This document shows, piece after piece, positions 1-8,692 of a stretch of 64,000 nucleotides of DNA. Below the pieces are notes generated by a model. That model had not been told where the DNA came from and did no database searches. It was given only the letters and a program-made list of their open reading frames with translations. Where the stretch lies: assembly GCA_037128595.1 (NCBI GenBank), contig JBAXWB010000001.1:186001-250000 (forward strand), read 5' to 3'. Numbering within the stretch: the stretch's first letter is position 1; every line of letters begins with the position of its first letter. Source of the stretch: a bacterium (GTDB lineage Bacteria; Verrucomicrobiota; Kiritimatiellia; CAIKKV01; CAITUY01). The translations under genes and the position numbers were made by a program.

Positions 1-46
1 GTGGTGGCGACAGCGGTAAGATTCCCTGTTCCGTGAGGGGATCTGG

Positions 47-595
47 GTGGGGGCCCGGACTATGATTCTGAATGACCTGACTTCAAGTGAAATGGCCGAC
101 GTGGAAGCGATCGGCCTCCCGAGGAGGGTCGCTCCGGGGGAGGCAATTATCCGCGAAGGTGAAGCCGGATCCTCCTTTTTCCTCGTTCTGGATGGCCGTG
201 TGGAGGTGCGGAAAAGTATCGGGCTTGATAAGCACAAGAAGCTGGTTGAGCTGGGCTCGCTTGATATTTTCGGGGAGGTCTGTTTCCTGGGGGTGGAGTC
301 CCGCTCCGCCAGCGTCCTCGCCCTGGAGTCCACGCATGTTCTGGAGTTTTCGCGGGCTGCGTTTGAAAAATTAATCGTGGCAAAACCGGCCATAGGCCTG
401 AAACTCTATCGAGGGATTGCCCGTGAGCTGGCCCGGCGGCTGGCGTATGTGGACGGTGAACTCCGGGACGCCCTTATCTGGGCGCTGGGTGATATGAAAA
501 TTCCTCCGGACCCTACGATTTCCGGCACGCCTCGTAAATTATCACTGACCCCGCTTCAAAGCGCGGCGCCCACCGCTAAAATTGTGGTGGTGTGA
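47..595 (+). CDS. Cyclic-nucleotide-binding (Crp-like sensor) domain protein
   Basis: About 182 residues. Residues 20-125 form a cNMP-binding beta-roll: a GEAIIREGEAGSSFFLVLDG stretch, then a GSLDIFGEVCFLG phosphate-binding-cassette-like segment and an RSASVLALE strand. The remaining ~55 residues contain no helix-turn-helix, so this is not a Crp/Fnr transcription factor. It is more likely a stand-alone cytoplasmic sensor or regulatory subunit. The cassette lacks the usual Arg-Ser/Thr pair seen in true cAMP binders, so the ligand is uncertain. The GTG at 47 has a GAGGGG ribosome site nearby; the ATG at 62 is an alternative start. It ends 6 bp before the convergent ABC permease gene. Confidence 0.75.
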   Translation: MGARTMILNDLTSSEMADVEAIGLPRRVAPGEAIIREGEAGSSFFLVLDGRVEVRKSIGLDKHKKLVELGSLDIFGEVCFLGVESRSASVLALESTHVLEFSRAAFEKLIVAKPAIGLKLYRGIARELARRLAYVDGELRDALIWALGDMKIPPDPTISGTPRKLSLTPLQSAAPTAKIVVV

Positions 596-601
596 CCCGG
601 C

Positions 602-1393
602 TTATTTGATCAGGCGGCGTCTCATCATCCAAATCGCCACCGGGAACAGCAGCGCGGTGGTGACAACCAGATAACCGCCGGAAACCGCGATCTGGCCGAC
701 CGTAATGGTGCCCAGGCATAAATTGCGCGACAAGGTCACCAGATGGGACAAGGGGAGAAGCCAGGCGACTGCCCGGCCCCAGTCGGGGAGATTTTCCAGG
801 GGGAAGAAAGTGCCGCTGAAGAGGTACATCGGCGTAATGAACAGGAAAATCGGCAGGTTGAACATTTCGATGCTTTGGACAATACCGGTGAAAATCATGC
901 CAATGCAGCCGAACAGCAGTCCTCCCAAAAAGGCCAGGGGAAGGATCCCCAGCCCGGTCGGATAATGAACAAGCCCGAACCCGCTCAGGACGGCCGTCAT
1001 GATGGTCGCTGTCATGAGGGATTTTGTGGCGCCCCAGACGATTTCACCGGCAATAATCTCATCTACGGAGAGAGGGGTCGCCATGATGGCGTCATAGGTT
1101 TTCTGGTAGTACATCCGGACGAAAGACGAAAACGAATTTTCCATGAATGCCGTGTACATGATATTCGTGGCAATAATGGCCGGGGCCATAAATACCACAT
1201 AGGTCAGGGTGTGCCCTTCATATTGGATCTCCGGGATGAGCAGGCGAAAGCCAAAGCCGAGGGAGGCAATATAGAGGACTGGTTCGAGGAGCGGGGTGAG
1301 AAACCCGATCAGCCAGGAGCGCCGCGTGACCAACCAGTCACGCCGCCAGACACGCAGGAGCCGCCAGGAGAGGGAGTAGGTGGGGTGGCTCAT
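602..1393 (-). CDS. ABC-2 type transporter permease (NodJ/DrrB-like)
   Basis: 263 residues with about six hydrophobic segments and the layout of ABC-2 permeases of the NodJ/DrrB group. The cytoplasmic N-terminus ends in WRRDWLVTRRSW, and a periplasmic loop follows the first membrane segment. The segment near residues 200-215 (LFSGTFFPLENLP) is typical of the family. It should form the membrane channel of an exporter with the adjacent ATPase; the substrate cannot be read from the sequence. The start overlaps the ATPase stop by 4 bp (ATGA), which indicates translational coupling. Confidence 0.88.
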   Translation of the reverse strand: MSHPTYSLSWRLLRVWRRDWLVTRRSWLIGFLTPLLEPVLYIASLGFGFRLLIPEIQYEGHTLTYVVFMAPAIIATNIMYTAFMENSFSSFVRMYYQKTYDAIMATPLSVDEIIAGEIVWGATKSLMTATIMTAVLSGFGLVHYPTGLGILPLAFLGGLLFGCIGMIFTGIVQSIEMFNLPIFLFITPMYLFSGTFFPLENLPDWGRAVAWLLPLSHLVTLSRNLCLGTITVGQIAVSGGYLVVTTALLFPVAIWMMRRRLIK

Positions 1394-2304
1394 TCGCGCA
1401 ACTCCCTGCCCGTCAGTTTGAGAAAGACGTCTTCAAGGGTCCCCATGCGCAGGATGCAGTTGTCATGGCAGTAGGAACGGGTGATTTCATCGTAGATCGC
1501 TTCATTATCTTTACAGTAAATCAGCATGCGGTGCCCGAGGTCTTCGTGATCCAGGGAATGGGCGATGACATAATCCCGTAAGGTCGGGCAGACCGGGCTG
1601 TTCTCTATGACCTTATTGCCGACATATTTGGCGATCAGATCCTTCGGGCGGCCTTCAACCAGAATTTTGCCGTGGTCCACAATAATGAGCCGGTCGCACA
1701 GGAGGGAGGCCTCCTCCATGTAGTGGGTGGTGAGGAGGATGGTTACGCCCCGCTGCTTGAGTTGGGCCAGCCGGTCCCACAACTGGTGGCGGGTCTGGGG
1801 GTCCAGTCCCGTTGTGGGTTCATCCAGAATGAGCAGATCAGGTTCGTTCATCAGGCCCCTGGCGAGCGCCAACCGGCGCATCATCCCGCCGGAAAGGGAT
1901 TTTACATTCAGTTTCTCCCTGTTTTCAAGACCGAAAAACTCCAATAACCGGGTGGCTCGTTCGCGGGCAACATCGCTGGGGATGCCGAAAAAACCGGCGA
2001 ATATTTCCAGATTGTCGCGCACCGAAATTTCCTCATCCAGACTGTTGTCCTGATGGCACACGCCAATGCGGGCACGTATTGATCTCCAGTGAGTGGAGAT
2101 GTCCTCGTCAAACACTTTCAGGGTGCCGCCACTCCGTGGCGAAAAGCCATAGATCATGCGGATGGTCGAGGTTTTTCCCGCGCCGTTAGGGCCCAGCAGG
2201 CCGAAGAGTTCCCCCTTCTGCACAGCAAAGGAAATGCCGTCAACGGCAGTGAAAGCGCCATAACATTTGCGGAGCTGCGAGGCTTCGATGACGGGGTTGT
2301 CCAT
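1390..2304 (-). CDS. ABC transporter ATP-binding protein (NodI/DrrA-like)
   Basis: 304 residues. Visible motifs, in order: Walker A GPNGAGKT (38-45), Q-loop around HQDNSLDEE (84-92), signature LSGGMMRR (137-144), Walker B DLLILDEP (156-163) and H-loop His194 (TTHYMEEA). The C-terminal ~80 residues after the nucleotide-binding domain match DrrA/NodI-type exporters, which export drugs, lipids or glycolipids. It is the first gene of a two-gene operon with the permease. No other operon members are visible, because the region upstream is divergent. Confidence 0.92.
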   Translation of the reverse strand: MDNPVIEASQLRKCYGAFTAVDGISFAVQKGELFGLLGPNGAGKTSTIRMIYGFSPRSGGTLKVFDEDISTHWRSIRARIGVCHQDNSLDEEISVRDNLEIFAGFFGIPSDVARERATRLLEFFGLENREKLNVKSLSGGMMRRLALARGLMNEPDLLILDEPTTGLDPQTRHQLWDRLAQLKQRGVTILLTTHYMEEASLLCDRLIIVDHGKILVEGRPKDLIAKYVGNKVIENSPVCPTLRDYVIAHSLDHEDLGHRMLIYCKDNEAIYDEITRSYCHDNCILRMGTLEDVFLKLTGRELRE

Positions 2305-2426
2305 AAGGGTTGCTATGGTAGCAACGTCGCCGGGGACTACAATTATTCTTTTTGGCGCAATGCCATGGACAGGGTGGCGATAGTCAGGATATCTTTGCCG
2401 CTATGGAACGACGGAGCGGAATATGG

Positions 2427-3707
2427 ATGGCCTCGACTCCCCTGCGGCCCTGGGCCTTGCAGGGGCGGCCGATAACGAGCCGGAAAAGTGATGTGAATCT
2501 CCGCTTTGAGGGGGGGATGTTTCAGCTTTGGGAAGGGTTTGGAGGAGGACTGTCCGAGCGGGGGTGGGACGCGCTGGCGTTGCTTAAGGGGGGGGACCGG
2601 CTTCGTGCGCTTCACGCCTTATTCAATCACGAGGAGGGGTGCCGGTTCCACTATGCGAGGATTCCCTTTGGGGTTTCCGGGGCAGCCCGTGCCGCCTATC
2701 CGCAGCCGGTCGCCCCAAACGATCTGGCGATGAAGACCTTCGTCATGGCCCGTGATCACGAGGCTCTGATTCCATTCCTGCGCACCCCCCTCGACCGGAT
2801 CCGTAAATTCAAAACGGTGGCCTGCCCCTGGAGTCCGCCCGACTGGATGAAGGAAACCGCAGGCTCAGGGTGTGGGCGGATCAAATGGGAGCCCGGCCTA
2901 CTGGAGGCGTATGCGCTCTATCTCGCCCGGTATATTCAAGGCTATCGGAAAGCGGGGATCATCATCGATCATATGCTGATCCAGAATAACCCGGCGGATC
3001 CGTCAGGGCGGCCGGGTTGCTATTGGACGGGGGCCCAACTTCGTGATTTTATACGGGATTATTGTGGCCCGGTGATGGTGAAGCAGAGAGTGCCTGTGCG
3101 GCTGTGGTTAGGGGCCCTGGATTCGCCGGATTACCCGGATTATGCCCTGACGGCCTTGAGTGACCCGATGGCCATGCAGTTTATTGCCGGGGTGGCTTGT
3201 CAGCAGGGAGGCCAGCAGACGCTCCTGCGGATCCGGCGGGCCTTTCCGGATATCCGCATGATGCAGTCTGATTGCGGGGCGGGGGACGGGCTCAATACCT
3301 GGGGCCAGGGACAGGCGACTTTTGCCGGGATCCAGCAGGCGATTGTGGCCGGGGTGGATGTGTGCTTGTATGATAACCTGGTGTTTCCGGCAGGTGGCAC
3401 GACCCTGGCGGGACGCCGTCTCAATTCCCTGATCTCGGTCAATGAGATGGACCGGACCTTTGTGCTCACCCCTGACTATTATGTATTGAGGCATTTCTCC
3501 TGTTTTGTGGACCGGTATGCCATTCGGCTGGGTCTGACGGGGGAGTGGGCGGACCGGGCGGTGGTGTTTTATAATGAAGATGACGAGAGCCGGGTGCTGA
3601 TCGTGCAAAACCCGGAGCTGGAGTTCAGGCGTGTGGTGTTGGAGGATAGCGACCGCCGGCTGGTGATGACGCTTCCGCCTCAATCCTTCAACACCATCGT
3701 GCTGTAA
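2427..3707 (+). CDS. GH30-like (glucosylceramidase-fold) protein with substituted catalytic residues
   Basis: The sequence follows GH30 landmarks: WEGFGGGLSE near the N-terminus, RIPFGVS, then CPWSPPDWMKE (compare SPWSPP.WMK), YLARYIQGY, and the acid/base and nucleophile loops. At the acid/base position the family QNEP reads QNNP (Asn codon 2988-2990). At the nucleophile position the family (S/T)E reads SD (Asp codon 3270-3272, in MQSDCGAG). Both key glutamates are therefore changed, so classical retaining hydrolysis is doubtful. It may be a carbohydrate-binding protein, a scaffold, or an enzyme with a different mechanism. No signal peptide is visible, suggesting a cytoplasmic location. I chose the ATG at 2427, which has GGAG upstream; ATG 2403 and TTG 2352 are in-frame alternatives. 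Confidence 0.7.
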   Translation: MASTPLRPWALQGRPITSRKSDVNLRFEGGMFQLWEGFGGGLSERGWDALALLKGGDRLRALHALFNHEEGCRFHYARIPFGVSGAARAAYPQPVAPNDLAMKTFVMARDHEALIPFLRTPLDRIRKFKTVACPWSPPDWMKETAGSGCGRIKWEPGLLEAYALYLARYIQGYRKAGIIIDHMLIQNNPADPSGRPGCYWTGAQLRDFIRDYCGPVMVKQRVPVRLWLGALDSPDYPDYALTALSDPMAMQFIAGVACQQGGQQTLLRIRRAFPDIRMMQSDCGAGDGLNTWGQGQATFAGIQQAIVAGVDVCLYDNLVFPAGGTTLAGRRLNSLISVNEMDRTFVLTPDYYVLRHFSCFVDRYAIRLGLTGEWADRAVVFYNEDDESRVLIVQNPELEFRRVVLEDSDRRLVMTLPPQSFNTIVL

Positions 3708-3711
3708 AAAC

Positions 3712-3744
3712 AAAACCCCCGAACCAGTAACGGTCGGGGGTTTT
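3712..3744. terminator. Bidirectional rho-independent terminator
   Basis: Perfect 11-bp inverted repeat AAAACCCCCGA (3712-3722) and TCGGGGGTTTT (3734-3744) with an 11-nt loop. Each arm supplies a T-run in one direction, so it can end transcripts of both convergent neighbours, the GH30-like gene and rpsI. Confidence 0.9.
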
Positions 3745-3770
3745 GGCAAAACGGCTTGGCCGTAATGGGC

Positions 3771-4169
3771 TTAACGCTTCGAGAACTGGAAGCGTTTGCG
3801 GGCTCCAGGCTGACCGTATTTTTTGCGTTCCTTCATACGGGAATCGCGGGTCATGCAGCCACTGGCCTTAAGGGCCGCGCGGAGCGACGGATCTGACAAC
3901 TGCAAGGCGCGGGAGATCGCCTGGCGAAGTGCACCCGCCTGGCCCACGGTACCGCCGCCAATCAGGCGGGCCGTCAGGTCAAACTTGGTGAGTGTATCGG
4001 TCAGCTTCATGGGCTGCTCGATGAACTTGATGACGGCTTCGTTGCCGAAATAGATGGTCGGGTCCTTCTTGTTCACGACCCACTTGCCGGTTCCGGGGGT
4101 GAGACACACCCGGGCGACCGATGTTTTCCTGCTACCTGATGCACGATAATCTGCGACTTTTTCTGCCAC
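3771..4169 (-). CDS. rpsI: 30S ribosomal protein S9
   Basis: S9/uS9, a small-subunit protein whose basic C-terminal tail reaches the P-site. Family landmarks are GSRKTSVARV, IGGGTVGQAGALRQAISRAL and the terminal RKKYGQPGARKRFQFSKR. The GTG at 4169 is preceded by GAGGG at a suitable distance and gives 132 residues, the normal S9 length. The in-frame TTG at 4196 would overlap rplM by 14 bp and has no ribosome site, so I prefer GTG. It is cotranscribed downstream of rplM, the usual bacterial order, and ends at the shared terminator. Confidence 0.96.
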   Translation of the reverse strand: MAEKVADYRASGSRKTSVARVCLTPGTGKWVVNKKDPTIYFGNEAVIKFIEQPMKLTDTLTKFDLTARLIGGGTVGQAGALRQAISRALQLSDPSLRAALKASGCMTRDSRMKERKKYGQPGARKRFQFSKR

Positions 4170-4182
4170 TGGGATACCCTCG

Positions 4183-4614
4183 TTACTTGATGTCAATTAC
4201 TTTAGGGTTCTGAGCGGCATGAGAATGCTCAGCGCCCGAAAAAACCTTCAAACGTTTAATAATCTTCCGGCTCATATGATTGCCCGGAAGCATGCCTTCA
4301 ACCGCTTTCGTGATCATCCGGTCGGGATGGCGCTCGCGCATGGCCGCCACTGTTGTGGTCTTATGGCCGCCCCGGAAGCCGGTGTAGCGCTCATAGATCT
4401 TCTTTTCGTTCTTGGTTCCGGTAAGCTTTACGTCCTTGGCATTGATAACGATGACAAAATCACCGGTATCAATATGGTTCGTAAATGTCGCCTTGGTACG
4501 CCCACGAAGCAAATTCGCCACCTTGACGGCCATGCGTCCCAGGGGTTTCTCTGCAGCGTCAACAATAAACCAATTACGCTTGATTTCGCTCTCTTTGGGT
4601 AGAGATGTCTTCAT
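4183..4614 (-). CDS. rplM: 50S ribosomal protein L13
   Basis: 143 residues, the standard L13/uL13 length. Family landmarks include RNWFIVDAAEKPLGRMA, the HIDTGDFVIVINA segment, YTGFRGG, and VEGMLPGN with the following basic helix. First gene of the rplM-rpsI operon. No leader structure that I recognise is visible in the 253 bp separating it from the divergent asnS. Confidence 0.97.
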   Translation of the reverse strand: MKTSLPKESEIKRNWFIVDAAEKPLGRMAVKVANLLRGRTKATFTNHIDTGDFVIVINAKDVKLTGTKNEKKIYERYTGFRGGHKTTTVAAMRERHPDRMITKAVEGMLPGNHMSRKIIKRLKVFSGAEHSHAAQNPKVIDIK

Positions 4615-4867
4615 TCTTTGTTCAACCTTTCAGGCCATAAAAAGCGGGCTTGTTTACTTCATTTCGGGGGGATGTGTCAAACACTATTTCCACCTGATGC
4701 TCCTTTCGTCGCCACCCGGCCGGAAGAGGAACTGCATGAATTAAGGGGGCACTCTATCGGGAATCACAAGAAAAGTGAAGGAGAATCGGCTTTCTTTCTC
4801 TCCGGATTGGCTTTTCCGGTAGCATGCGATAAGGTGAGGGCCATATTTAACGGACAGGGAGGCGCTT

Positions 4868-6376
4868 ATGGTGGAATCAATGTTAACAGCGGCCATCCGC
4901 GATTTAAAATCGCTGGCGGGGCAGACGGTGCGGTTGCGTGGATGGTTGCACGGGAAGCGGGCTGGAGGGAAAGTGGTCTTTTTGCTGGTGCGCGATGGGA
5001 CCGGACTGTGTCAGTGTGTGGTAGAGGGGGCGGTGACGGACGCTTTTGCCAAAGCCAATGAGGTGACGCAGGAGTCTTCGATGACAGTAACCGGCATGGT
5101 CCGTCTGGATGAGCGCGCGCCGGGCGGGGCGGAACTGGCCGTCACGGGCATCGAGGTGCTTCAGCTCTCAAAGGATTACCCGATCAGCCGGAAGGTGCAT
5201 GGAATTGATTTCCTGATGGATCACCGGCATTTGTGGCTCCGGTCCCCGCGGCCTGCCGCCATCTTGCGGGTGCGCCATACTGTGATCCGGGCGATTAGGG
5301 ACTTCTTTGATTCAAATGGATTCACGCTGGTGGATATGCCGATCTTAGTGCCGGGTGCCGGTGAAGACCGGCAATCCCTGTTTCCTGTAGATTATTTTGG
5401 CGAGAAGCTGTTCCTGAGTCAGACGGGCCAGCTTTATCTCGAAAGCGCCTGTATGTCATTGGGGAAGGTCTATTGCTTCGGGCCGACGTTCCGTGCCGAG
5501 AAATCCAAAACGCGCCGGCACCTGACGGAGTTCTGGATGGTGGAGCCGGAAATCGCTTTTGCCGAGCTGGACGAGGTGGTGGCGCTGGCGGAGGATATGA
5601 TTTGCGCCATTGTGGCGGCCGTTCTGGAAAAGAACCGGGAGGACCTGGCCGTGCTGGGGCGCGATGTGGCCGCTTTGGAGAAAATCGTGAAGCCGTTTCC
5701 GCGGATCACCTATACAGAGGCCGGTGACTTGTTAAGGGGGGCGCCCATGCGCCAGAAGTTGGAACAGGAACTGGATCAGGAAAAGCGGCGTCTGCAGGGG
5801 TTGCAGTCGGACCTGGAGGCGGCGGAGGCCTTGCTGGCCAAGGCAAAAAAGGGATGGCAGCAGGAGCAACAGGAAACGCGGGTCCGGGAACTCCGCGAGG
5901 AGGTGCATGAGTGTGAGCAGGATATCCTGGTCCGTCCTGAACATATCCGGTTGGCTCAGGCATTTGCCTGGGGGGAAGATCTGGGGGGGAGTGACGAGAC
6001 GATTGTATCACGGCAATTCGACCGGCCGGTCTTCGTCACCGGTTATCCCCGCGACGCCAAGGCGTTCTATATGAAGGTGTCCCCGGATGACCCCCGCACC
6101 GTGCGGAACTTCGATCTGCTGGCCCCGGAGGGCTATGGTGAGATTATTGGCGGGAGCCAGCGGGAGGAGGATTCCGGTGTGATTGAGGAGAGTATGAAGT
6201 CCAAGGGTTTGCGGCCCGAGGATTATGCCTGGTATCTGGACCTCCGCCGCTATGGCAGTGTGCCGCATGGGGGATTTGGACTGGGAGTGGAGCGGACGCT
6301 GACCTGGTTGTGCGGGCTCAAGCATGTCCGCGAGACCATTGCGTTTCCGCGCACCATGGGCCGGGTCTATCCGTAA
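4868..6376 (+). CDS. asnS: Asparaginyl-tRNA synthetase with coiled-coil insertion
   Basis: 502 residues, class IIb synthetase; charges tRNA-Asn with asparagine in the cytoplasm. Residues ~15-110 are the OB-fold anticodon-binding domain. Class II motif 2 is the FRAEKSKTRRHLTEFWMVE region, and motif 3 is the GFGLGVERTLTWL region near the C-terminus. GEIIGGSQREED is the asparagine-type active-site segment. Between about residues 290 and 365 lies a Glu/Lys/Gln-rich heptad-like stretch (QKLEQELDQEKRRLQG onward) that minimal bacterial AsnRS lacks. It is probably a coiled-coil insertion. The start ATG has GGGAGG upstream. Confidence 0.94.
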   Translation: MVESMLTAAIRDLKSLAGQTVRLRGWLHGKRAGGKVVFLLVRDGTGLCQCVVEGAVTDAFAKANEVTQESSMTVTGMVRLDERAPGGAELAVTGIEVLQLSKDYPISRKVHGIDFLMDHRHLWLRSPRPAAILRVRHTVIRAIRDFFDSNGFTLVDMPILVPGAGEDRQSLFPVDYFGEKLFLSQTGQLYLESACMSLGKVYCFGPTFRAEKSKTRRHLTEFWMVEPEIAFAELDEVVALAEDMICAIVAAVLEKNREDLAVLGRDVAALEKIVKPFPRITYTEAGDLLRGAPMRQKLEQELDQEKRRLQGLQSDLEAAEALLAKAKKGWQQEQQETRVRELREEVHECEQDILVRPEHIRLAQAFAWGEDLGGSDETIVSRQFDRPVFVTGYPRDAKAFYMKVSPDDPRTVRNFDLLAPEGYGEIIGGSQREEDSGVIEESMKSKGLRPEDYAWYLDLRRYGSVPHGGFGLGVERTLTWLCGLKHVRETIAFPRTMGRVYP

Positions 6377-6439
6377 TTCAGCGCAACGGATTATTGACGT
6401 TTGAGGGAAACGTGATACCTTGCGCGCAGTTCTTTGATA

Positions 6440-6600
6440 ACCAGAAGCCGTGAAGTAAGTACGGAAGTTCGTGAAATTCGAACGCGGTCGCGCCGCTGTA
6501 ACCGGATACGAAACCCTTAAAACCACTCCTGCCTGTGCAGGGGGAAGGCGGGAAGTAGGTCTGAAGCCGGAAGTCAGAAGACGTTTTACTTCATGCTCAA
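6440..6600 (+). promoter_or_regulatory. Cobalamin (B12) riboswitch aptamer
   Basis: Conserved adenosylcobalamin riboswitch blocks occur in order: GTGAAATTCG (6471-6480), CGCCGCTGTAACCGG (6491-6505), a GGAAGGC segment (6543-6549), and a B12-box-like GCCGGAAGTCAGAAGAC (6567-6583). A hairpin with stem GATCCCT/AGGGATC follows at 6607-6625. Together with the downstream terminator, it should turn off btuB-tonB transcription when cobalamin is plentiful. Edges are approximate. Confidence 0.92.
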
Positions 6601-6676
6601 TGGACAGATCCCTCAACAAGGGATCCGTCTCTCTTTCGCGATGGAAGAGTCATGAGGCGTAAAACAACTCATCAGC

Positions 6677-6714
6677 CCCTTTAGTTTTCCATCAGGAAGA
6701 TTAAAGGGTTTTTT
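6677..6714 (+). terminator. Riboswitch expression-platform terminator
   Basis: A 14-bp stem (CCCTTTAGTTTTCC with GGAAGATTAAAGGG, two G-U pairs) closed by loop ATCA spans 6677-6708. It is followed by TTTTTTGTTTTT. It lies between the B12 aptamer and btuB, so the riboswitch very likely acts by premature termination. Confidence 0.92.
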
Positions 6715-6823
6715 GTTTTTATGCGTTGAGAGACCGTGAGCAACAGGCGATGGGGGGATAAGTCCGGAGCAGGTTGTGTGACCTGCCGTGTCGGGTGTTA
6801 ACGGTCGGAAAGGAAGCTGGAAA

Positions 6824-8692
6824 ATGAGAAAACGGATGATAGTGGCGGGATTGGTGTGGGTGGGCGGGTTGCAAGGGAGTGGGGCGGCGTCAACGAACGA
6901 GGTGACGCAACAGCAGGTGGTCGTTACGGCGACCCGGGTGGCACAGCCCCTGGTGACCGTCGGAAGTTCGCTGACGGTGGTGGATCAGGCCCAACTGGCG
7001 GCGCGGCAATGTGCCACGGTGGTGGATGCCTTACGGGAAGTGCCCGGACTGGATGTGGTTCAGTTGGGCGGTGCCGGAGGGACCGTGTCGACGTTTATCC
7101 GTGGCGCGGCCTCAGAACAGACACTGGTCCTGGTGGATGGCGTGCAGCTCAACGATCCGGCCGGGTTGGGCCGTGGGGCTGACCTGTCCCAAATGCCGCT
7201 TCAGAATATTGAGCGCATTGAAGTATTGAGGGGACCACAGAGCCCGCTCTATGGGGCTGATGCGATTGGCGGGGTGATTAATATCATCACCAAAAAAGGG
7301 GCGGGGCCAGTAGGGGGCGAGGTGTCTGCAGAGGCGGGCTCGTTCAATACCTTTAACGAGAAGGCGGCCGTCCGGGGCGGCACCTCGAACTATAATTACT
7401 CGGTGGGGGTGTCCCGCCAGGACTCGGATGGCATTTCCAGTGCCGCCGAGAAGAATGGAAACCCCGAGAAGGATGGGTATCGACGCACTGAACTGTCAAG
7501 CCGGTTGGGGTGGACTCCGGCGGATGAATTCGAGGCCAATGTAATCCTGCGCTGGAATCAGGCGGACTATGGATACGATGATTTCATGAATGGCCGGCCG
7601 GTGGATGGCGACAATCAGGGCGCCTATGATTTGTTGTCGCTCTATGGGGAGGGGAAAGGAAAGTTGCTGAATGGGCAATGGCGTCCGCGCGTGGGCGGGT
7701 CATGGGTCAGTCAAAGCCGTGAGGATACTTCTTCGATCGGGAATTCGACGTTCGACAGCCTGCTTCAGAAGCTTGAATGGCAGAATGATCTCTACATGGG
7801 CGATGCGAATATTGTCACGGCCGGGATTGAGGCCCAGCAGGAAGCGGCGGAGTCAACGTATGAGTCGTATGGTTATGTGGATCAGTTTGAACGCCAGACG
7901 GCGCGTCACCAAAGTGCCTATGCGCAGGATATCCTCACCACCGGACCTCTGACCACCACCGCGGGGGGGCGCGTGGACAGCTATGATTCGTTCGGGACCG
8001 AAAGCACCTGGCGTCTGGCCCCATCGTATGCGGTCGCCACCACGGGGACTCGTTTCAAGGGGTCTTACGGCACCGGCTTCAAGGCGCCATCCCTGTTTCA
8101 GCTGTATTCATCCTACGGAAGTCCGGAGTTGAACCCGGAGAGCAGTCAGGGGTGGGATGCCGGTGTGGAGCAGGAAATAGAGGGGGACCGGTTTCTCGTG
8201 GGGGTCACCTATTTCGAGAATCAGTTTGATAACCTGATTGACTACGACTTCGTTACCATGAAATACGGGAATGTTAATCAGGCTGAAGCCCATGGGGTTG
8301 AAGCTTTTGTGACTGCGATGCTGGTGAAAGATCTGTCTGTGAGGGCGGCATATACTTACACTGATACAGAAAACAAGCTCACCGGGGAGCAGCTGTTGCG
8401 CCGGCCTCGGAATAAAGCCTCCCTCGACACCACTTATGACGTTACCGTTAAACTTAAGGGTACGGTGAGCGTGATTTATGTGGGGGAGCGGATGGATGAG
8501 GATTTTGCAACGTATATGGCAACCCCCCTGGATGGGTATGTGTTGGTGAACCTTTACGCTTCGTATGACGTTCGTAAGAATATGACCCTGTTCGGCCGGC
8601 TGGAAAACCTGTTTGACGAGGAGTACGAACCGGCCATTGGCTATGGGAGCCCTGGTCGCGCCGGCTACGGGGGCGTCAAAGTGACCTTCTAA
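6824..8692 (+). CDS. btuB: TonB-dependent vitamin B12 outer-membrane receptor, BtuB-like
   Basis: 622 residues from the ATG at 6824, which has AAGGAAG upstream; a GTG at 6788 is also in frame but is unlikely. The signal peptide MRKRMIVAGLVWVGGLQGSGA is followed by the TonB-box-like stretch VVVTATR. The plug domain follows: VVDALREVPGLDVVQ, FIRGAASEQTLVLVDGV, and IERIEVLRGPQSPLYGADAI. The rest is a 22-strand barrel ending in aromatic Phe (VKVTF), as outer-membrane porins do. The cobalamin riboswitch directly upstream identifies the substrate as cobalamin or another corrinoid. Confidence 0.93.
   Translation: MRKRMIVAGLVWVGGLQGSGAASTNEVTQQQVVVTATRVAQPLVTVGSSLTVVDQAQLAARQCATVVDALREVPGLDVVQLGGAGGTVSTFIRGAASEQTLVLVDGVQLNDPAGLGRGADLSQMPLQNIERIEVLRGPQSPLYGADAIGGVINIITKKGAGPVGGEVSAEAGSFNTFNEKAAVRGGTSNYNYSVGVSRQDSDGISSAAEKNGNPEKDGYRRTELSSRLGWTPADEFEANVILRWNQADYGYDDFMNGRPVDGDNQGAYDLLSLYGEGKGKLLNGQWRPRVGGSWVSQSREDTSSIGNSTFDSLLQKLEWQNDLYMGDANIVTAGIEAQQEAAESTYESYGYVDQFERQTARHQSAYAQDILTTGPLTTTAGGRVDSYDSFGTESTWRLAPSYAVATTGTRFKGSYGTGFKAPSLFQLYSSYGSPELNPESSQGWDAGVEQEIEGDRFLVGVTYFENQFDNLIDYDFVTMKYGNVNQAEAHGVEAFVTAMLVKDLSVRAAYTYTDTENKLTGEQLLRRPRNKASLDTTYDVTVKLKGTVSVIYVGERMDEDFATYMATPLDGYVLVNLYASYDVRKNMTLFGRLENLFDEEYEPAIGYGSPGRAGYGGVKVTF

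Noticed and set aside
743-1474. 243-codon plus-strand frame over the ABC permease
   Set aside because: It lies fully antisense to the permease and the start of the ATPase, is rich in charged residues without a pattern, and has no ribosome site.
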